Counted from the stretch's first letter, positions 36,517 through 44,867 are shown. The stretch is 64,000 nt of DNA from Fimisoma sp964619315 (GCA_964619315.1 CAZUEH010000001.1:62001-126000); one strand, 5' to 3'. Notes: generated by a model from the sequence alone, not told the origin. Numbers and translations are program-made.

Positions 36517-37035
36517 CTATGCTCTTTCTCTGATCTCATCGAGAATTTGTCTTACTCCATCTTTTGTTAGATTTCCATAAGTTTCATCTCCATCAGCACT
36601 CTTAATCATCATAACAGGTGCCAGTGAGCAACAACCCAAACAGGCAACGTTGTTAAGAGTAAACAGACCGTCCTCTGTAGTCTCTCCATCCTTTATGTTC
36701 AGATGTTCACATACGGCTTCTTCAATAAGTTCAGAGCCATTTACGTGACACGCAGTACCTTGGCAAAGCATTACAAGATACTTGCCGATAGGCTGTAATC
36801 TGAACTGTGCATAAAAAGTAGCTACACCGTAAATCTTAGCAGGTTGAATGCCTGTAGCATCAGAAATATAATTGATGACATCTATAGAAAGATATCCGTA
36901 TATATCCTGAGCCTTTTGCAGAATAGTAATTAAACTACCCGGCACTTTTGCATATTGGTCTAAAACAGGTTGCAGTTCTTTGAACTGTTCTTTTCTGTTT
37001 TCGAGACAATTGCAGTTACATACTTTTTCACTCAT
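36517..37035 (-). CDS. NuoE-like 2Fe-2S thioredoxin-fold subunit
   Basis: A 172-residue NuoE/HydC-type protein carrying a 2Fe-2S cluster that passes electrons to or from the NuoF-like subunit. The cluster ligands are in CQGTACHVNGS and NNVACLGCCSLAPVM. An N-terminal CNCNCLENRK adds cysteines of unknown role. The ATG at 37035 is chosen because GAGAGGTG precedes it; the frame runs 20 codons further upstream without a ribosome site. First gene of the three-gene operon. Confidence 0.92.
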   Translation of the reverse strand: MSEKVCNCNCLENRKEQFKELQPVLDQYAKVPGSLITILQKAQDIYGYLSIDVINYISDATGIQPAKIYGVATFYAQFRLQPIGKYLVMLCQGTACHVNGSELIEEAVCEHLNIKDGETTEDGLFTLNNVACLGCCSLAPVMMIKSADGDETYGNLTKDGVRQILDEIRERA

Positions 37036-37150
37036 TATAGCACCTCTCAAAAAAATAAAATTCCATAAATTGGCCTTCAACTGACAAGAATACACGTCTA
37101 AATTTCAAGATTTGTGCTCTTGACAACTGAAGACATAACACAACAATCTA

Positions 37151-37179
37151 ATTGTATCAAATGCACTTGGGAAAATCAA
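37151..37179 (-). promoter_or_regulatory. Predicted sigma-A promoter of the transhydrogenase-like operon
   Basis: TTGATT (37174-37179), a 17-base spacer and TACAAT (37151-37156) on the minus strand. The predicted start is about 110 bases before the NuoE-like gene. The leader can fold: CTTC and CAAGA arms (about 37119-37133) match TCTTG and GAAG arms (about 37075-37089). No Rex-type operator was recognised. Confidence 0.65.
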
Positions 37180-37243
37180 TAAATCTTTTTTTTGTCAATG
37201 ATGTGCAGTCAAAAAAACAAGTCGGTTTTGTCGATATTTAAAG

Positions 37244-37288
37244 AAAAAGCATCTATATTCTTGTTTCCAACTTTATAAATGCTTTTTA
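37244..37288 (-). terminator. Terminator of the long housekeeping operon
   Basis: On the minus strand AAAAGCAT and ATGCTTTTT form a stem of eight pairs with a long, AT-rich loop, followed by CTTTAAA. It lies just after the CNNM/CorC stop codon and before the NuoE promoter. The long loop makes it a weaker call than the others here. Confidence 0.55.
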
Positions 37289-37311
37289 TTCTCTTAAAAA
37301 TCCAATATTGT

Positions 37312-38526
37312 TTATTGGTTCTTTTGATTCGTATTGTTTTCTTCTGGCTTTTCAAGAATGTAGATTTTAACTCTTTCTATTCTACGCTCCCTAATCGACA
37401 TAATCTTAAATTTGTAATCTTCAAACTCAATTATTCTGCCAATGTCAGACTCTTCTGGAATTTCTCCTAGAATATCTATAAGAAAACCGCCTATAGTTTC
37501 GCTGCTATCCGATTGAAGATCAATACCGAGTTCTTCGTCCAAATCATCTAAGTCAACATCTCCGTCAACAAGATATGTATTGTCATCAATCTTATCAATT
37601 ATTTCGTCTTCTTCATCGTACTCATCGTCAATATCTCCCATTACTTGTTCGATAATGTCCTCCATGGTTACGATTCCACCAAACCCACCATATTCATCTA
37701 TAAGAATAGCAATTTGCTGCTTAGTCATCTGTAGTTCAAAAAACAGTGCGTCTATATTTTTAGTGTCTGGAACAAAATAAGGTTTTCTTAAAATTGAATC
37801 TATATCAACGTTCTCAAAGCTAGTTTCCCTAGCTTTAATAAGATAATCCTTGATATGAAGTATTCCAATTATATTGTCACGCTCTCCTCTGCAAACAGGG
37901 ATTCTTGAATGGCGAAGTTTCATCAGCTCATCTACATATTCCTCTGGCGAATCTTCAATGTCTATAACAAACACATCAGTTCTTGGAGTCATTATTTCAT
38001 AAGCAAGTTTATCATCAAAGGCAAAGATAGAATTAATCATCTTTGTTCCTTCTTCTTTTAGTACTCCTGATTCTCTACCTACTTCAAGCATAGACATTAC
38101 GTTTTCTTCGGAAAAGGCTTCATTTTCTACGTGTACCTTTTGGCGGAAAAGTCTTAAAAATAGGTTTGCAACAAACATGAGAGTCATAGTTACCGGACTT
38201 AATACAGTAGAAAAAACTGTAATAAACGGCATGGTTTTTTGAGAAATTCCCTCATCATGTTGTAAGCCAATTTTATGTGCAAAATATTGCCCACAAATAA
38301 CCAAACAAATTATATAGCCTAGCATTAGCTTCCAGTCTAAAAGAGCAAGCCATGCTCCTAAAAAGGACGCTAACAGTATGACTAATCTGTTTGCACTCTG
38401 AATTTTTTCCGTTATGCGACTAGCTGATCCTAATGCTGTATTAACAGCAGTGAAAAATCCATAGATGGCGATAAGCGCCAAAATCATACATATTCGTATA
38501 GGTAAACTGTCGGGGTCACTTAGCAT
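37312..38526 (-). CDS. CNNM/CorC-type transporter-associated protein (HlyC/CorC family)
   Basis: A 404-residue protein with a short CNNM transmembrane region (helices at about 10-30, 47-62, 68-82 and 104-126), a paired CBS module (about 175-300: EIMTPRTDVFVIDI, HSRIPVCRGERDNIIGILHI, AILIDEYGGFGGIVTMEDI) and a C-terminal CorC_HlyC domain (about 320-395). Family members are linked to magnesium or cobalt efflux and tolerance. The hemolysin name is historical. It is the last gene of the housekeeping run, one base after the U32 peptidase gene. Confidence 0.88.
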   Translation of the reverse strand: MLSDPDSLPIRICMILALIAIYGFFTAVNTALGSASRITEKIQSANRLVILLASFLGAWLALLDWKLMLGYIICLVICGQYFAHKIGLQHDEGISQKTMPFITVFSTVLSPVTMTLMFVANLFLRLFRQKVHVENEAFSEENVMSMLEVGRESGVLKEEGTKMINSIFAFDDKLAYEIMTPRTDVFVIDIEDSPEEYVDELMKLRHSRIPVCRGERDNIIGILHIKDYLIKARETSFENVDIDSILRKPYFVPDTKNIDALFFELQMTKQQIAILIDEYGGFGGIVTMEDIIEQVMGDIDDEYDEEDEIIDKIDDNTYLVDGDVDLDDLDEELGIDLQSDSSETIGGFLIDILGEIPEESDIGRIIEFEDYKFKIMSIRERRIERVKIYILEKPEENNTNQKNQ

Positions 38527-38527
38527 T

Positions 38528-39754
38528 TTATTTTATTTCCTTTCTTAACATATAAAACGGCTTTGTTGGTTTGTTCATTTTTATTTTTAAAATTTGCTGA
38601 GGATGAGGTGCAGATTCTACTGGATTGCCCTCTTCGTCATACATTTCTTTAAGTTCTTGCTCGAAAAAATCTGTATCAGGCCCAAATATTTCAATTTTGT
38701 CGCCTACCACCATTTTGTTTCGTTGTTCCACAGTGGCTAAGCCAGTTTCAGGGTCATAATCTTTAACCATACCTATAAAAGAATATTCTCTTGTATAGTC
38801 ACTAGTCTGATAGTTCTGATCATGGTTAGTAGGTTTGTGAAAATAGAACCCTGTAGTAAACTCTCTATGGCTTGCTTTGCAAAGTTCTACCATCCACTCT
38901 TCTTTGAATTCATAAGTAGAAGGGTCTGCAAAATATGAATCTATAGCTTTGCGGTATGCAGCGACTATAGTGGCCACATAGAATACGCTTTTCATTCTTC
39001 CTTCTATCTTGAAGGAGGAAATCCCCGATTCTATCAATTCTGGCAAATGCTCAATTAGGCATAAGTCTTTTGAGTTTAAGATATATGTTCCTCTATTGTC
39101 TTCTTCAACTGGATAAAATTCTCCTGGGCGTTGTTGTTCAACCAAGGCATATTTCCATCTGCAAGGATGAGCACACATACCTCTGTTAGCATCTCTTTCT
39201 ATCATAAAGTTACTTAATAGACATCTACCTGAATATGAAATACACATTGCTCCATGAACGAAGGTTTCCATTTCCATATCCTCTGGTATATTCTTGCGTA
39301 TTTCTTTTACTTCTTCTATTGTAAGTTCTCTCGCAAGTACGAGTCTTCTCACACCTCTATTGTACCAGAAATTAGCAGTTCTGTAATTAGTCATATTGGC
39401 TTGAGTGCTTAGGTGTATCTCTGCATTAGGAATTACTTCCCAAATCATATCGATGACTCCAGGGTCCGCTGCAATAAATGCATCAATTCCCAAATCTTTT
39501 ATACTTTCGAGATATTCTAACAGTGGTGTAACATCTTCGTTGTGTGCAAAGATATTTAAAGCCATATGGCATTTTACACCATGGTCATGGGCAAATTGTA
39601 CCCCCTCTTTCATCTCATCAAGAGTAAAGTTCCCTGCACCTTTTCGAAGGGAAAAGCTTTCACCTCCAAAATATACAGCATCAGCACCATACATGACTGC
39701 TGTTTTTAGTTTTTCCAAGTCCCCTGCGGGAGCTAGTAGTTCTGGTTTCTTCAT
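38528..39754 (-). CDS. trhP: U32 family protein, probable tRNA hydroxylation protein TrhP
   Basis: A 408-residue peptidase-U32-family protein: MKKPELLAPAGDLEKLKTAV, the family signature ETFVHGAMCISYSGRCLLSN with cysteines, and GMCAHPCRWKY. In B. subtilis and E. coli, TrhP-type U32 proteins make 5-hydroxyuridine at tRNA position 34 in a prephenate-dependent way. The gene directly upstream is the TrmR-type methyltransferase that would methylate that product, and mltG precedes it, the same order as yrrL-yrrM-yrrN-yrrO. The ATG at 39754 shares one base with the trmR stop and follows TAGGTG. Confidence 0.85.
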   Translation of the reverse strand: MKKPELLAPAGDLEKLKTAVMYGADAVYFGGESFSLRKGAGNFTLDEMKEGVQFAHDHGVKCHMALNIFAHNEDVTPLLEYLESIKDLGIDAFIAADPGVIDMIWEVIPNAEIHLSTQANMTNYRTANFWYNRGVRRLVLARELTIEEVKEIRKNIPEDMEMETFVHGAMCISYSGRCLLSNFMIERDANRGMCAHPCRWKYALVEQQRPGEFYPVEEDNRGTYILNSKDLCLIEHLPELIESGISSFKIEGRMKSVFYVATIVAAYRKAIDSYFADPSTYEFKEEWMVELCKASHREFTTGFYFHKPTNHDQNYQTSDYTREYSFIGMVKDYDPETGLATVEQRNKMVVGDKIEIFGPDTDFFEQELKEMYDEEGNPVESAPHPQQILKIKMNKPTKPFYMLRKEIK

Positions 39755-40398
39755 TATATACACCTACTTAACGCCAAGCCATCTCCAGAAGTGATAATTG
39801 TAGTATCTAGCTTCGGATGGTTAGAAATGTATTCTAAATATAGGCGCATTTTTTTAATATTAGTTCTGAATCTTCCCTTTGTATCAAATTCTTCAGAAGC
39901 AGTTGATCCTTTGAGCAAAACATTGTCGGATACTATAATAGTTCCCTGATGGCAATAAGGAAGTGCACCTTCCAGGAAAGCCTTATAATGGCTTTTAGCA
40001 GCATCAATAAAGACTAAATCAAAGGAGTTTGGTTTATCATTTAAGTTTTCTAAGGCTTCTCTGCCGTCTCCAATTAACACTTTTATTTGTGAGTCGAATC
40101 CCATAGATTCAATGTTATTTATAGCGGCTTGAGCCATATTTTCGTTTTTTTCTATAGTTATTACATTAGCACCAAAATTTGCAAATACCATTGCTGAATA
40201 ACCTACAGCAGTACCTATCTCTAGAACGTTTTTTGGCTTTGTTAGTCCAAGGAAAAATGTAAGGAAGTTTTCGGTTTCCTTTAATATTATAGGTACACCT
40301 GCTCTCTCAGAGGTTTCTCTTATTTGCCTAAATTTTTCATCAATTGGTTTGTAAAAACTATGTATATATTGGGTAATTATGTCGTTAGTAATGTTCAT
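39754..40398 (-). CDS. trmR: O-methyltransferase, probable tRNA 5-hydroxyuridine methyltransferase TrmR
   Basis: A 214-residue class I SAM-dependent O-methyltransferase (family 3, YrrM-like). Motifs are NVLEIGTAVGYSAMVFA for SAM binding, VITIEKNENMAQAA, DLVFIDAAKSHYKAFLEG and the metal-site region TIIVSDNVLLKG. By order with mltG and the U32 protein it is assigned to methylation of 5-hydroxyuridine in tRNA wobble positions. The open frame extends 35 codons into mltG; the ATG at 40398, just after the mltG stop, gives the family N-terminus MNITNDIITQYIHS, though its ribosome site is weak. Confidence 0.85.
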   Translation of the reverse strand: MNITNDIITQYIHSFYKPIDEKFRQIRETSERAGVPIILKETENFLTFFLGLTKPKNVLEIGTAVGYSAMVFANFGANVITIEKNENMAQAAINNIESMGFDSQIKVLIGDGREALENLNDKPNSFDLVFIDAAKSHYKAFLEGALPYCHQGTIIVSDNVLLKGSTASEEFDTKGRFRTNIKKMRLYLEYISNHPKLDTTIITSGDGLALSRCI

Positions 40399-40402
40399 TT
40401 TC

Positions 40403-41479
40403 TTATTTTTTTGCTGCGTCGTAGGCAGCGGAATATGCGGCACTATCTTTTTGGAAATCGCTATAATTTGTAGAGAAGTTTGAGCTTCCATCAAGTTTTT
40501 CACTTAATACAAAGTATATATAATCTGTGTTTGCTGGGTTTAATGCAGCTTCAATAGCTACAAGTCCAGGTGAACATATCGGTCCTGGAGGCAAACCAGC
40601 ATTTATATATGTATTATATGGCGATTGGATTTGAGTGTCAGCATAGGATAGGACTTCTTTTGTTTCTCCTAGTACATACTGAACAGTAGAACACATTTGA
40701 AGTGCCTTGCCAATGTCAAGTCTATTATATATTACGCTTGCCACAAGAGGTGCCTCTTCAGCAAGTTTGCATTCTCTTTCAATTATAGATGCTATGATTA
40801 TAACCTCATTCATAGAAAGGTCTAACTCTTTGGCTTTTTTATAATGAGCATCAGTAATTTCTACATCAAACTGATTGAGCATCACCTTAATAAATTCTTC
40901 TTCGGATGCTCCCTCAGCTACAAAATATGTATTTGGGAACAAATATCCTTCGAGACGATTTTTATTATTTTGTGCATCCTTCAAAAACTCATACTGAGAT
41001 TGGAAATCTCCGTTTTCTAAAAGGTCAATGAAAGTATCTTTGTCTACCAATCCTTGTGCGCTCAAAGCGTCAGCCACTTGATATATGTTGTATCCTTCAG
41101 GAATGGTAAAGCTAATAGTATTTACCTTGCCTCCTATGAGAATTGCAGCTATTTCTTTGAAACTCATAGATGGTGAAAATTTGTAATTACCTGCTTTATA
41201 TTGATTATCATAACCTTTTAGCCTTGACCATAGCTTAAATTGAGTTGGATTATCAATTATTCCATTGTCTTCTAATATTTGAGCTATGACACTAGTGCCA
41301 GATCCTGATTCAATAGTGATAGTCACCATCTCATTGTTGTCTGGATCTAAAGGTTTGCCCATATTCCCCAGTATAAAAAGGCCTACGGTTAGTATCACTA
41401 AAGCAGCAACAACTGCTCCAACTATTATTTTTTTTGTTTTAGTATCTGTAAGATTGGTTATTATGCTCTTAATATCCAT
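40403..41479 (-). CDS. mltG: Endolytic transglycosylase MltG
   Basis: A 358-residue inner-membrane murein lytic transglycosylase that cuts nascent glycan strands and sets chain length. An N-terminal membrane anchor (about 17-37) follows a basic cytosolic segment; a LysM-like region (ISFTIPEGYNIYQVADAL) precedes the YceG catalytic domain with IIASIIERECKLAEEAPLVA (catalytic Glu) and NTYINAGLPPGPICSPG. Length and order match B. subtilis YrrL. Confidence 0.93.
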   Translation of the reverse strand: MDIKSIITNLTDTKTKKIIVGAVVAALVILTVGLFILGNMGKPLDPDNNEMVTITIESGSGTSVIAQILEDNGIIDNPTQFKLWSRLKGYDNQYKAGNYKFSPSMSFKEIAAILIGGKVNTISFTIPEGYNIYQVADALSAQGLVDKDTFIDLLENGDFQSQYEFLKDAQNNKNRLEGYLFPNTYFVAEGASEEEFIKVMLNQFDVEITDAHYKKAKELDLSMNEVIIIASIIERECKLAEEAPLVASVIYNRLDIGKALQMCSTVQYVLGETKEVLSYADTQIQSPYNTYINAGLPPGPICSPGLVAIEAALNPANTDYIYFVLSEKLDGSSNFSTNYSDFQKDSAAYSAAYDAAKK

Positions 41480-41510
41480 TATACACCTCTTTTATATCTT
41501 CAATAGATAG

Positions 41511-41539
41511 AAAGGACACAACAAAACGTCGCGCCCTTT
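41511..41539 (-). terminator. Hairpin between efp and mltG
   Basis: The minus strand reads AAAGGGCGCGAC, a short loop and GTTGTGTCCTTT, a 12-pair stem with three G-U pairs, followed by CTATCTATTG. Without a proper T run it may be a weak terminator, a processing site or a leader structure for mltG. Its 5' arm nearly repeats that of the ilvE terminator at 17784-17815. Confidence 0.5.
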
Positions 41540-41550
41540 AGCTCTGTTGT

Positions 41551-42114
41551 TTATTTTTTTGATCTTCCTAAGTAATCTCCAGTTCTTGTATCTATCTGTA
41601 TTACTTCGCCTGCTTCTATAAAGATAGGCACCTGTATGATTGCTCCGGTTTCAACTGTAGCCGCCTTTGTAACGTTTGTTGCAGTGTCCCCTTTAACGCC
41701 AGGCTCAGTTTCCATAACCTCAAGGTCTACAAAGTTAGGTGGTTCTACTAAAAACGCACTGTCTTTGTAAAACTTAATTGTAGCTTCGTCATTTTCTCTT
41801 ATATACTTCATAGCTTCTTCTACTTGTTCAGCCATCAAAGGAACCTGCTCATAAGTTTCTTGATCCATGAAGTAGTACAATTCTCCATCATTATATAGGT
41901 ATTGCATTACCTTGGTTTCAATGTGAGCCTTTGGGAACTTGTCACTAGGGTTGAAAGCTTCTTCTCTAGTTGCTCCTGTAAGGATGTTCCTATACTTAGT
42001 TCTTACGAAGGCTGCACCTTTGCCTGGTTTTACATGCTGAAAATCCAGAATTACATGTGGCTCTCCGTTAATTTGAAAAGTGATGCCTTTTCTAAAATCG
42101 CTTGCGTGAATCAT
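41551..42114 (-). CDS. efp: Elongation factor P
   Basis: A 187-residue, three-domain eIF5A-like factor that relieves ribosome stalling at proline runs. The N-terminal KOW-like domain has the loop HVKPGKGAAFVRTKYRN that carries the modifiable tip residue; the central OB domain is VEPPNFVDLEVMETEPGVKGD and the C-terminal one VPIFIEAGEVIQIDTRTGDYLGR. Length is standard. Found next to a proline-peptidase gene, as in many Firmicutes. Confidence 0.97.
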   Translation of the reverse strand: MIHASDFRKGITFQINGEPHVILDFQHVKPGKGAAFVRTKYRNILTGATREEAFNPSDKFPKAHIETKVMQYLYNDGELYYFMDQETYEQVPLMAEQVEEAMKYIRENDEATIKFYKDSAFLVEPPNFVDLEVMETEPGVKGDTATNVTKAATVETGAIIQVPIFIEAGEVIQIDTRTGDYLGRSKK

Positions 42115-42151
42115 ATTTTCTCTCCATTCTTAACAAAGTAGTTCTTTTATA

Positions 42152-42886
42152 TCAGAGTATTATTAACTCTTTTTTCGATTTTGTGCAATTTATTATACCA
42201 AAGTTTGTGACAATTGCCAAGTCCTCTATGCGCACCCCGAATTTTTCTGGTATATAGATTCCTGGCTCAACAGTAACTGCCTGATTTTCTTGCAAAATTT
42301 CATCACTTTTGGCATTTAATGTTGGAGGCTGATGTACTTCTTTTCCTACTCCATGGCCTGTGCCATGAATATAAAAATCTCCATACCCGGCTTCCTGAAT
42401 AATTGTCCTTGAAACTTTATCTACATCAGCACACAATACGCCTGCTTTAACGCTATTTAGACCCGCCAGTTGAGATCTAAGAACCACATCGTAGACTTCT
42501 TCCATTTCTTCGGTTGCATAGCCCAAAGCTATAGTTCGTGTCATATCGCCACAATAGCCTTTATAAATCGCCCCTAAATCCATAGTTAAAAACTCACCTT
42601 CTTGAAGCTTCTTTGACGAAGGAACTCCATGGGATTGGTTAGAGTTTACACCTGAAACGGCGATAGTTGGGAAAGATAATCCATCTGCTCCCATGGCTAA
42701 TAATACTCTTTCAATTTCATCAGCTACTTGGATTTCTGTCATTCCAACCTTTATGAAATCCAGCATGTGCTCAAAAGCTATGTCTCCCATAGCTTCTGCC
42801 TTCATTATTAAGAGTAGTTCATCTGCTGTTCTTATAGTACTATCCAAGCATGTCACCCATTCCAGTTGCTTCTGCAAGAATTTCAT
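42152..42886 (-). CDS. M24 family metallopeptidase, Xaa-Pro dipeptidase-like, without N-terminal domain
   Basis: A 244-residue pita-bread catalytic domain. All five metal ligands can be seen: both Asp in FLTMDLGAIYKGYCGDMTR, His in HGTGHGVGKEVH, Glu in TVEPGIYIP and Glu in GVRIEDLAIV. The C-terminus is complete (SKKELIIL). Relatives such as YqhT have about 350 residues with a creatinase-type N-terminal domain that is absent here; the frame begins inside the end of the upstream ylbF gene (47-base overlap), and residues 15-35 look like the usual linker. The start is uncertain: ATG 42886, or GTG and TTG codons 11-14 codons later. It could be an active shortened enzyme or a decaying gene. Confidence 0.75.
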   Translation of the reverse strand: MKFLQKQLEWVTCLDSTIRTADELLLIMKAEAMGDIAFEHMLDFIKVGMTEIQVADEIERVLLAMGADGLSFPTIAVSGVNSNQSHGVPSSKKLQEGEFLTMDLGAIYKGYCGDMTRTIALGYATEEMEEVYDVVLRSQLAGLNSVKAGVLCADVDKVSRTIIQEAGYGDFYIHGTGHGVGKEVHQPPTLNAKSDEILQENQAVTVEPGIYIPEKFGVRIEDLAIVTNFGIINCTKSKKELIIL

Positions 42887-43181
42887 AAACGTCCTTCATC
42901 ATTATTGAAAAACGTATTTCCTTTTGCATATACTCTGCAGCAAGTGGATCTCTCAACAGCACGCTGTTGATTTCTTGAATTGACTTTAGTTCATCTTCTG
43001 TCAACTCTTGTCCGGACATTTGCTTTGCTTGTAATGCGAATTGTTTAGTCTGAAAGTCCTTAATTATAGCAGCAAGTTCTGGATTATCCTTTACTTTTTG
43101 CTTTGCTTCATTATACTGGATGAATTCCTCGGAATTTTTTATTGCTTGAGTTAATCCGTGTACTTGATCATATACGTTCAT
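42840..43181 (-). CDS. YlbF/YmcA family protein
   Basis: A 113-residue helical protein of the YlbF (DUF964) family: VHGLTQAIKNSEEFIQYNEA, AIIKDFQTKQFALQAKQMSG and DPLAAEYMQKEIRFSIMM. In B. subtilis YlbF forms the Y-complex with YmcA and YaaT, which affects RNase Y and developmental control. The gene is 3 bases downstream of RNase J, suggesting an RNA-decay link here too, although this is inferred from position. Confidence 0.87.
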   Translation of the reverse strand: MNVYDQVHGLTQAIKNSEEFIQYNEAKQKVKDNPELAAIIKDFQTKQFALQAKQMSGQELTEDELKSIQEINSVLLRDPLAAEYMQKEIRFSIMMKDVYEILAEATGMGDMLG

Positions 43182-43184
43182 ATT

Positions 43185-44867
43185 TTATACCTCCAAGAAA
43201 ATAGGTAGGATTATTGGGCTTCTTTTGGTTTTACCGTATATATATGAGCTCAAAGAATCCCTCACCTGTGATTTCATATTGTTCCAATCTTTAATATTTT
43301 TTTCTTTGCACTTATCAAGAGTATCTTCAGCAAGCTTTCTAGCTTCTTCTATTATAGCCTCATTCTCTCTGACATAGACGAAACCTCTTGAAATAATATC
43401 AGGGCCTGAAACCACTGTTTGACTTGCCTTTTCAATAGCCGTCACGATAATTATTAGTCCTGATTCCGAAAGCATTTTACGATCTCTCAAAACTATGTTT
43501 CCTACATCACCAACTCCAAGTCCGTCAACTAATATAGGATCCGCATCTACTTGATGTCTTGCAACAGAAGCGTTTCTTTTGCTTACATTGAGAATGTCAC
43601 CATTGCCCATTATAAACACATTTTCTTTTTTCATACCTAGGCCTTCAGCCAATTTTCCGTGTTGAATTAAATGTCTGTATTCACCATGTACTGGCATGAA
43701 AAACTTTGGTTTAATCAAAGAATGTAGAAGTTTCAATTCTTCTTGACAAGCATGTCCAGAAACATGAATGTCTGCAATGTCTGAATATATTACTTCAGCG
43801 CCTTTTTCAAAAAGCTTGTTTACTACGTTTGAAACTGTCTTTTCGTTGCCTGGTACTGGAGTCGAAGAAAGGATCACCATGTCCCCCTTCTTCAATTTTA
43901 TAGCACGATGTTCTCCTGCCGCTATTCTTGAAAGAGCTGACATAGGTTCGCCTTGGCTTCCTGTAGTTATGATTACCAGTTTGTCATCTGGAATATTTTT
44001 TGTCATTTTTAGGTCTACTAAAGTTCCAGGTGGAATTTCAAGATAACCTAATTCAATTGCTAATGCTACTACATTTTCCATGCTTCGTCCTGATATGGCA
44101 ACTTTTCGCCCCATCTTGACAGCGTTTTCAATTATTCTCTGTACTCTATGTACGTTTGAGGAGAATGTAGCGATAATAATTCTCGTCTTTGCAGTTCTAA
44201 AAATGTTTTCGATAGTTTGTCCTACCACTTTTTCTGAAGCGGTATATCCAGGTCTTAAAGCATTTGTGCTATCGCAAAGCATTAGTGTTACGCCTTTTTT
44301 GCCGAACTCTGCCAACTTGCAAAAGTCTATTGGTTCTCCATCAACTGGAGTATAGTCAATTTTAAAGTCTCCTGAGTGGAATATCATTCCTGCTGGCGTG
44401 TCAATTGCCAAACACAAGGAGTCTGCTATAGAGTGGGTTGTTCTTATAGCTTCTATATGAAAACAACCTAATTTTATCTTATCTCCAGCCTCAACTGTTC
44501 TTAAATCGCCAGTTACCTTGTGCTCTTTTAGTTTGTTTCCAACGATACCAAGCGCAAGCTTAGTTCCGTATATAGGAAGCTTTATTTTTTTTAGAAGATA
44601 TGGGATAGCTCCTATATGATCTTCATGTCCGTGAGTTATAATCATTCCAACTATCTTTTCGCTATTTTCGATAAGATAACTAAAATCTGGAATGACTATG
44701 TCAATTCCGTACATCTCGTCCTCTGGAAAGCTTGACCCACAGTCTATTATTAAAATTTGGTCATTGTATTCAAGAAGGGTCAAGTTTTTTCCGATCTCAT
44801 TGAGTCCCCCTATTGGAATAACCTTTAACTTGGGCATTTTTCCTTTTTTTGTTACGTTTCTTCTCAT
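43185..44867 (-). CDS. rnj: Ribonuclease J
   Basis: A 560-residue metallo-beta-lactamase/beta-CASP ribonuclease with 5'-to-3' exonuclease and endonuclease activity, central to mRNA decay and rRNA maturation in Firmicutes. The zinc motif is THGHEDHIG (about 78-86); later ligands are in HTHS-like TTHSIADS and FHSGDFKIDYTP. Beta-CASP motifs include CDSTNA and VHVSGHA-like IHVSGHACQEE; the C-terminal domain follows RGFVYV. B. subtilis has two (J1, J2); only this one is visible here. Confidence 0.95.
   Translation of the reverse strand: MRRNVTKKGKMPKLKVIPIGGLNEIGKNLTLLEYNDQILIIDCGSSFPEDEMYGIDIVIPDFSYLIENSEKIVGMIITHGHEDHIGAIPYLLKKIKLPIYGTKLALGIVGNKLKEHKVTGDLRTVEAGDKIKLGCFHIEAIRTTHSIADSLCLAIDTPAGMIFHSGDFKIDYTPVDGEPIDFCKLAEFGKKGVTLMLCDSTNALRPGYTASEKVVGQTIENIFRTAKTRIIIATFSSNVHRVQRIIENAVKMGRKVAISGRSMENVVALAIELGYLEIPPGTLVDLKMTKNIPDDKLVIITTGSQGEPMSALSRIAAGEHRAIKLKKGDMVILSSTPVPGNEKTVSNVVNKLFEKGAEVIYSDIADIHVSGHACQEELKLLHSLIKPKFFMPVHGEYRHLIQHGKLAEGLGMKKENVFIMGNGDILNVSKRNASVARHQVDADPILVDGLGVGDVGNIVLRDRKMLSESGLIIIVTAIEKASQTVVSGPDIISRGFVYVRENEAIIEEARKLAEDTLDKCKEKNIKDWNNMKSQVRDSLSSYIYGKTKRSPIILPIFLEV

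Noticed and set aside
31277..37035. Bifurcating [FeFe] hydrogenase HydABC
   Set aside because: No H-cluster motifs (TSCCP, PCxxK, ExMxCxGGCxxGGG) occur in the large subunit; the GltD-like domain is not part of HydA.
40399..40503. 35-residue N-terminal extension of the TrmR-like methyltransferase
   Set aside because: It is out-of-frame mltG sequence and unlike the family start.
42840..42886. Frameshift hiding the N-terminal domain of the M24 peptidase inside ylbF
   Set aside because: YlbF itself is complete and matches its family end to end, so there is no room for the missing domain in another frame.
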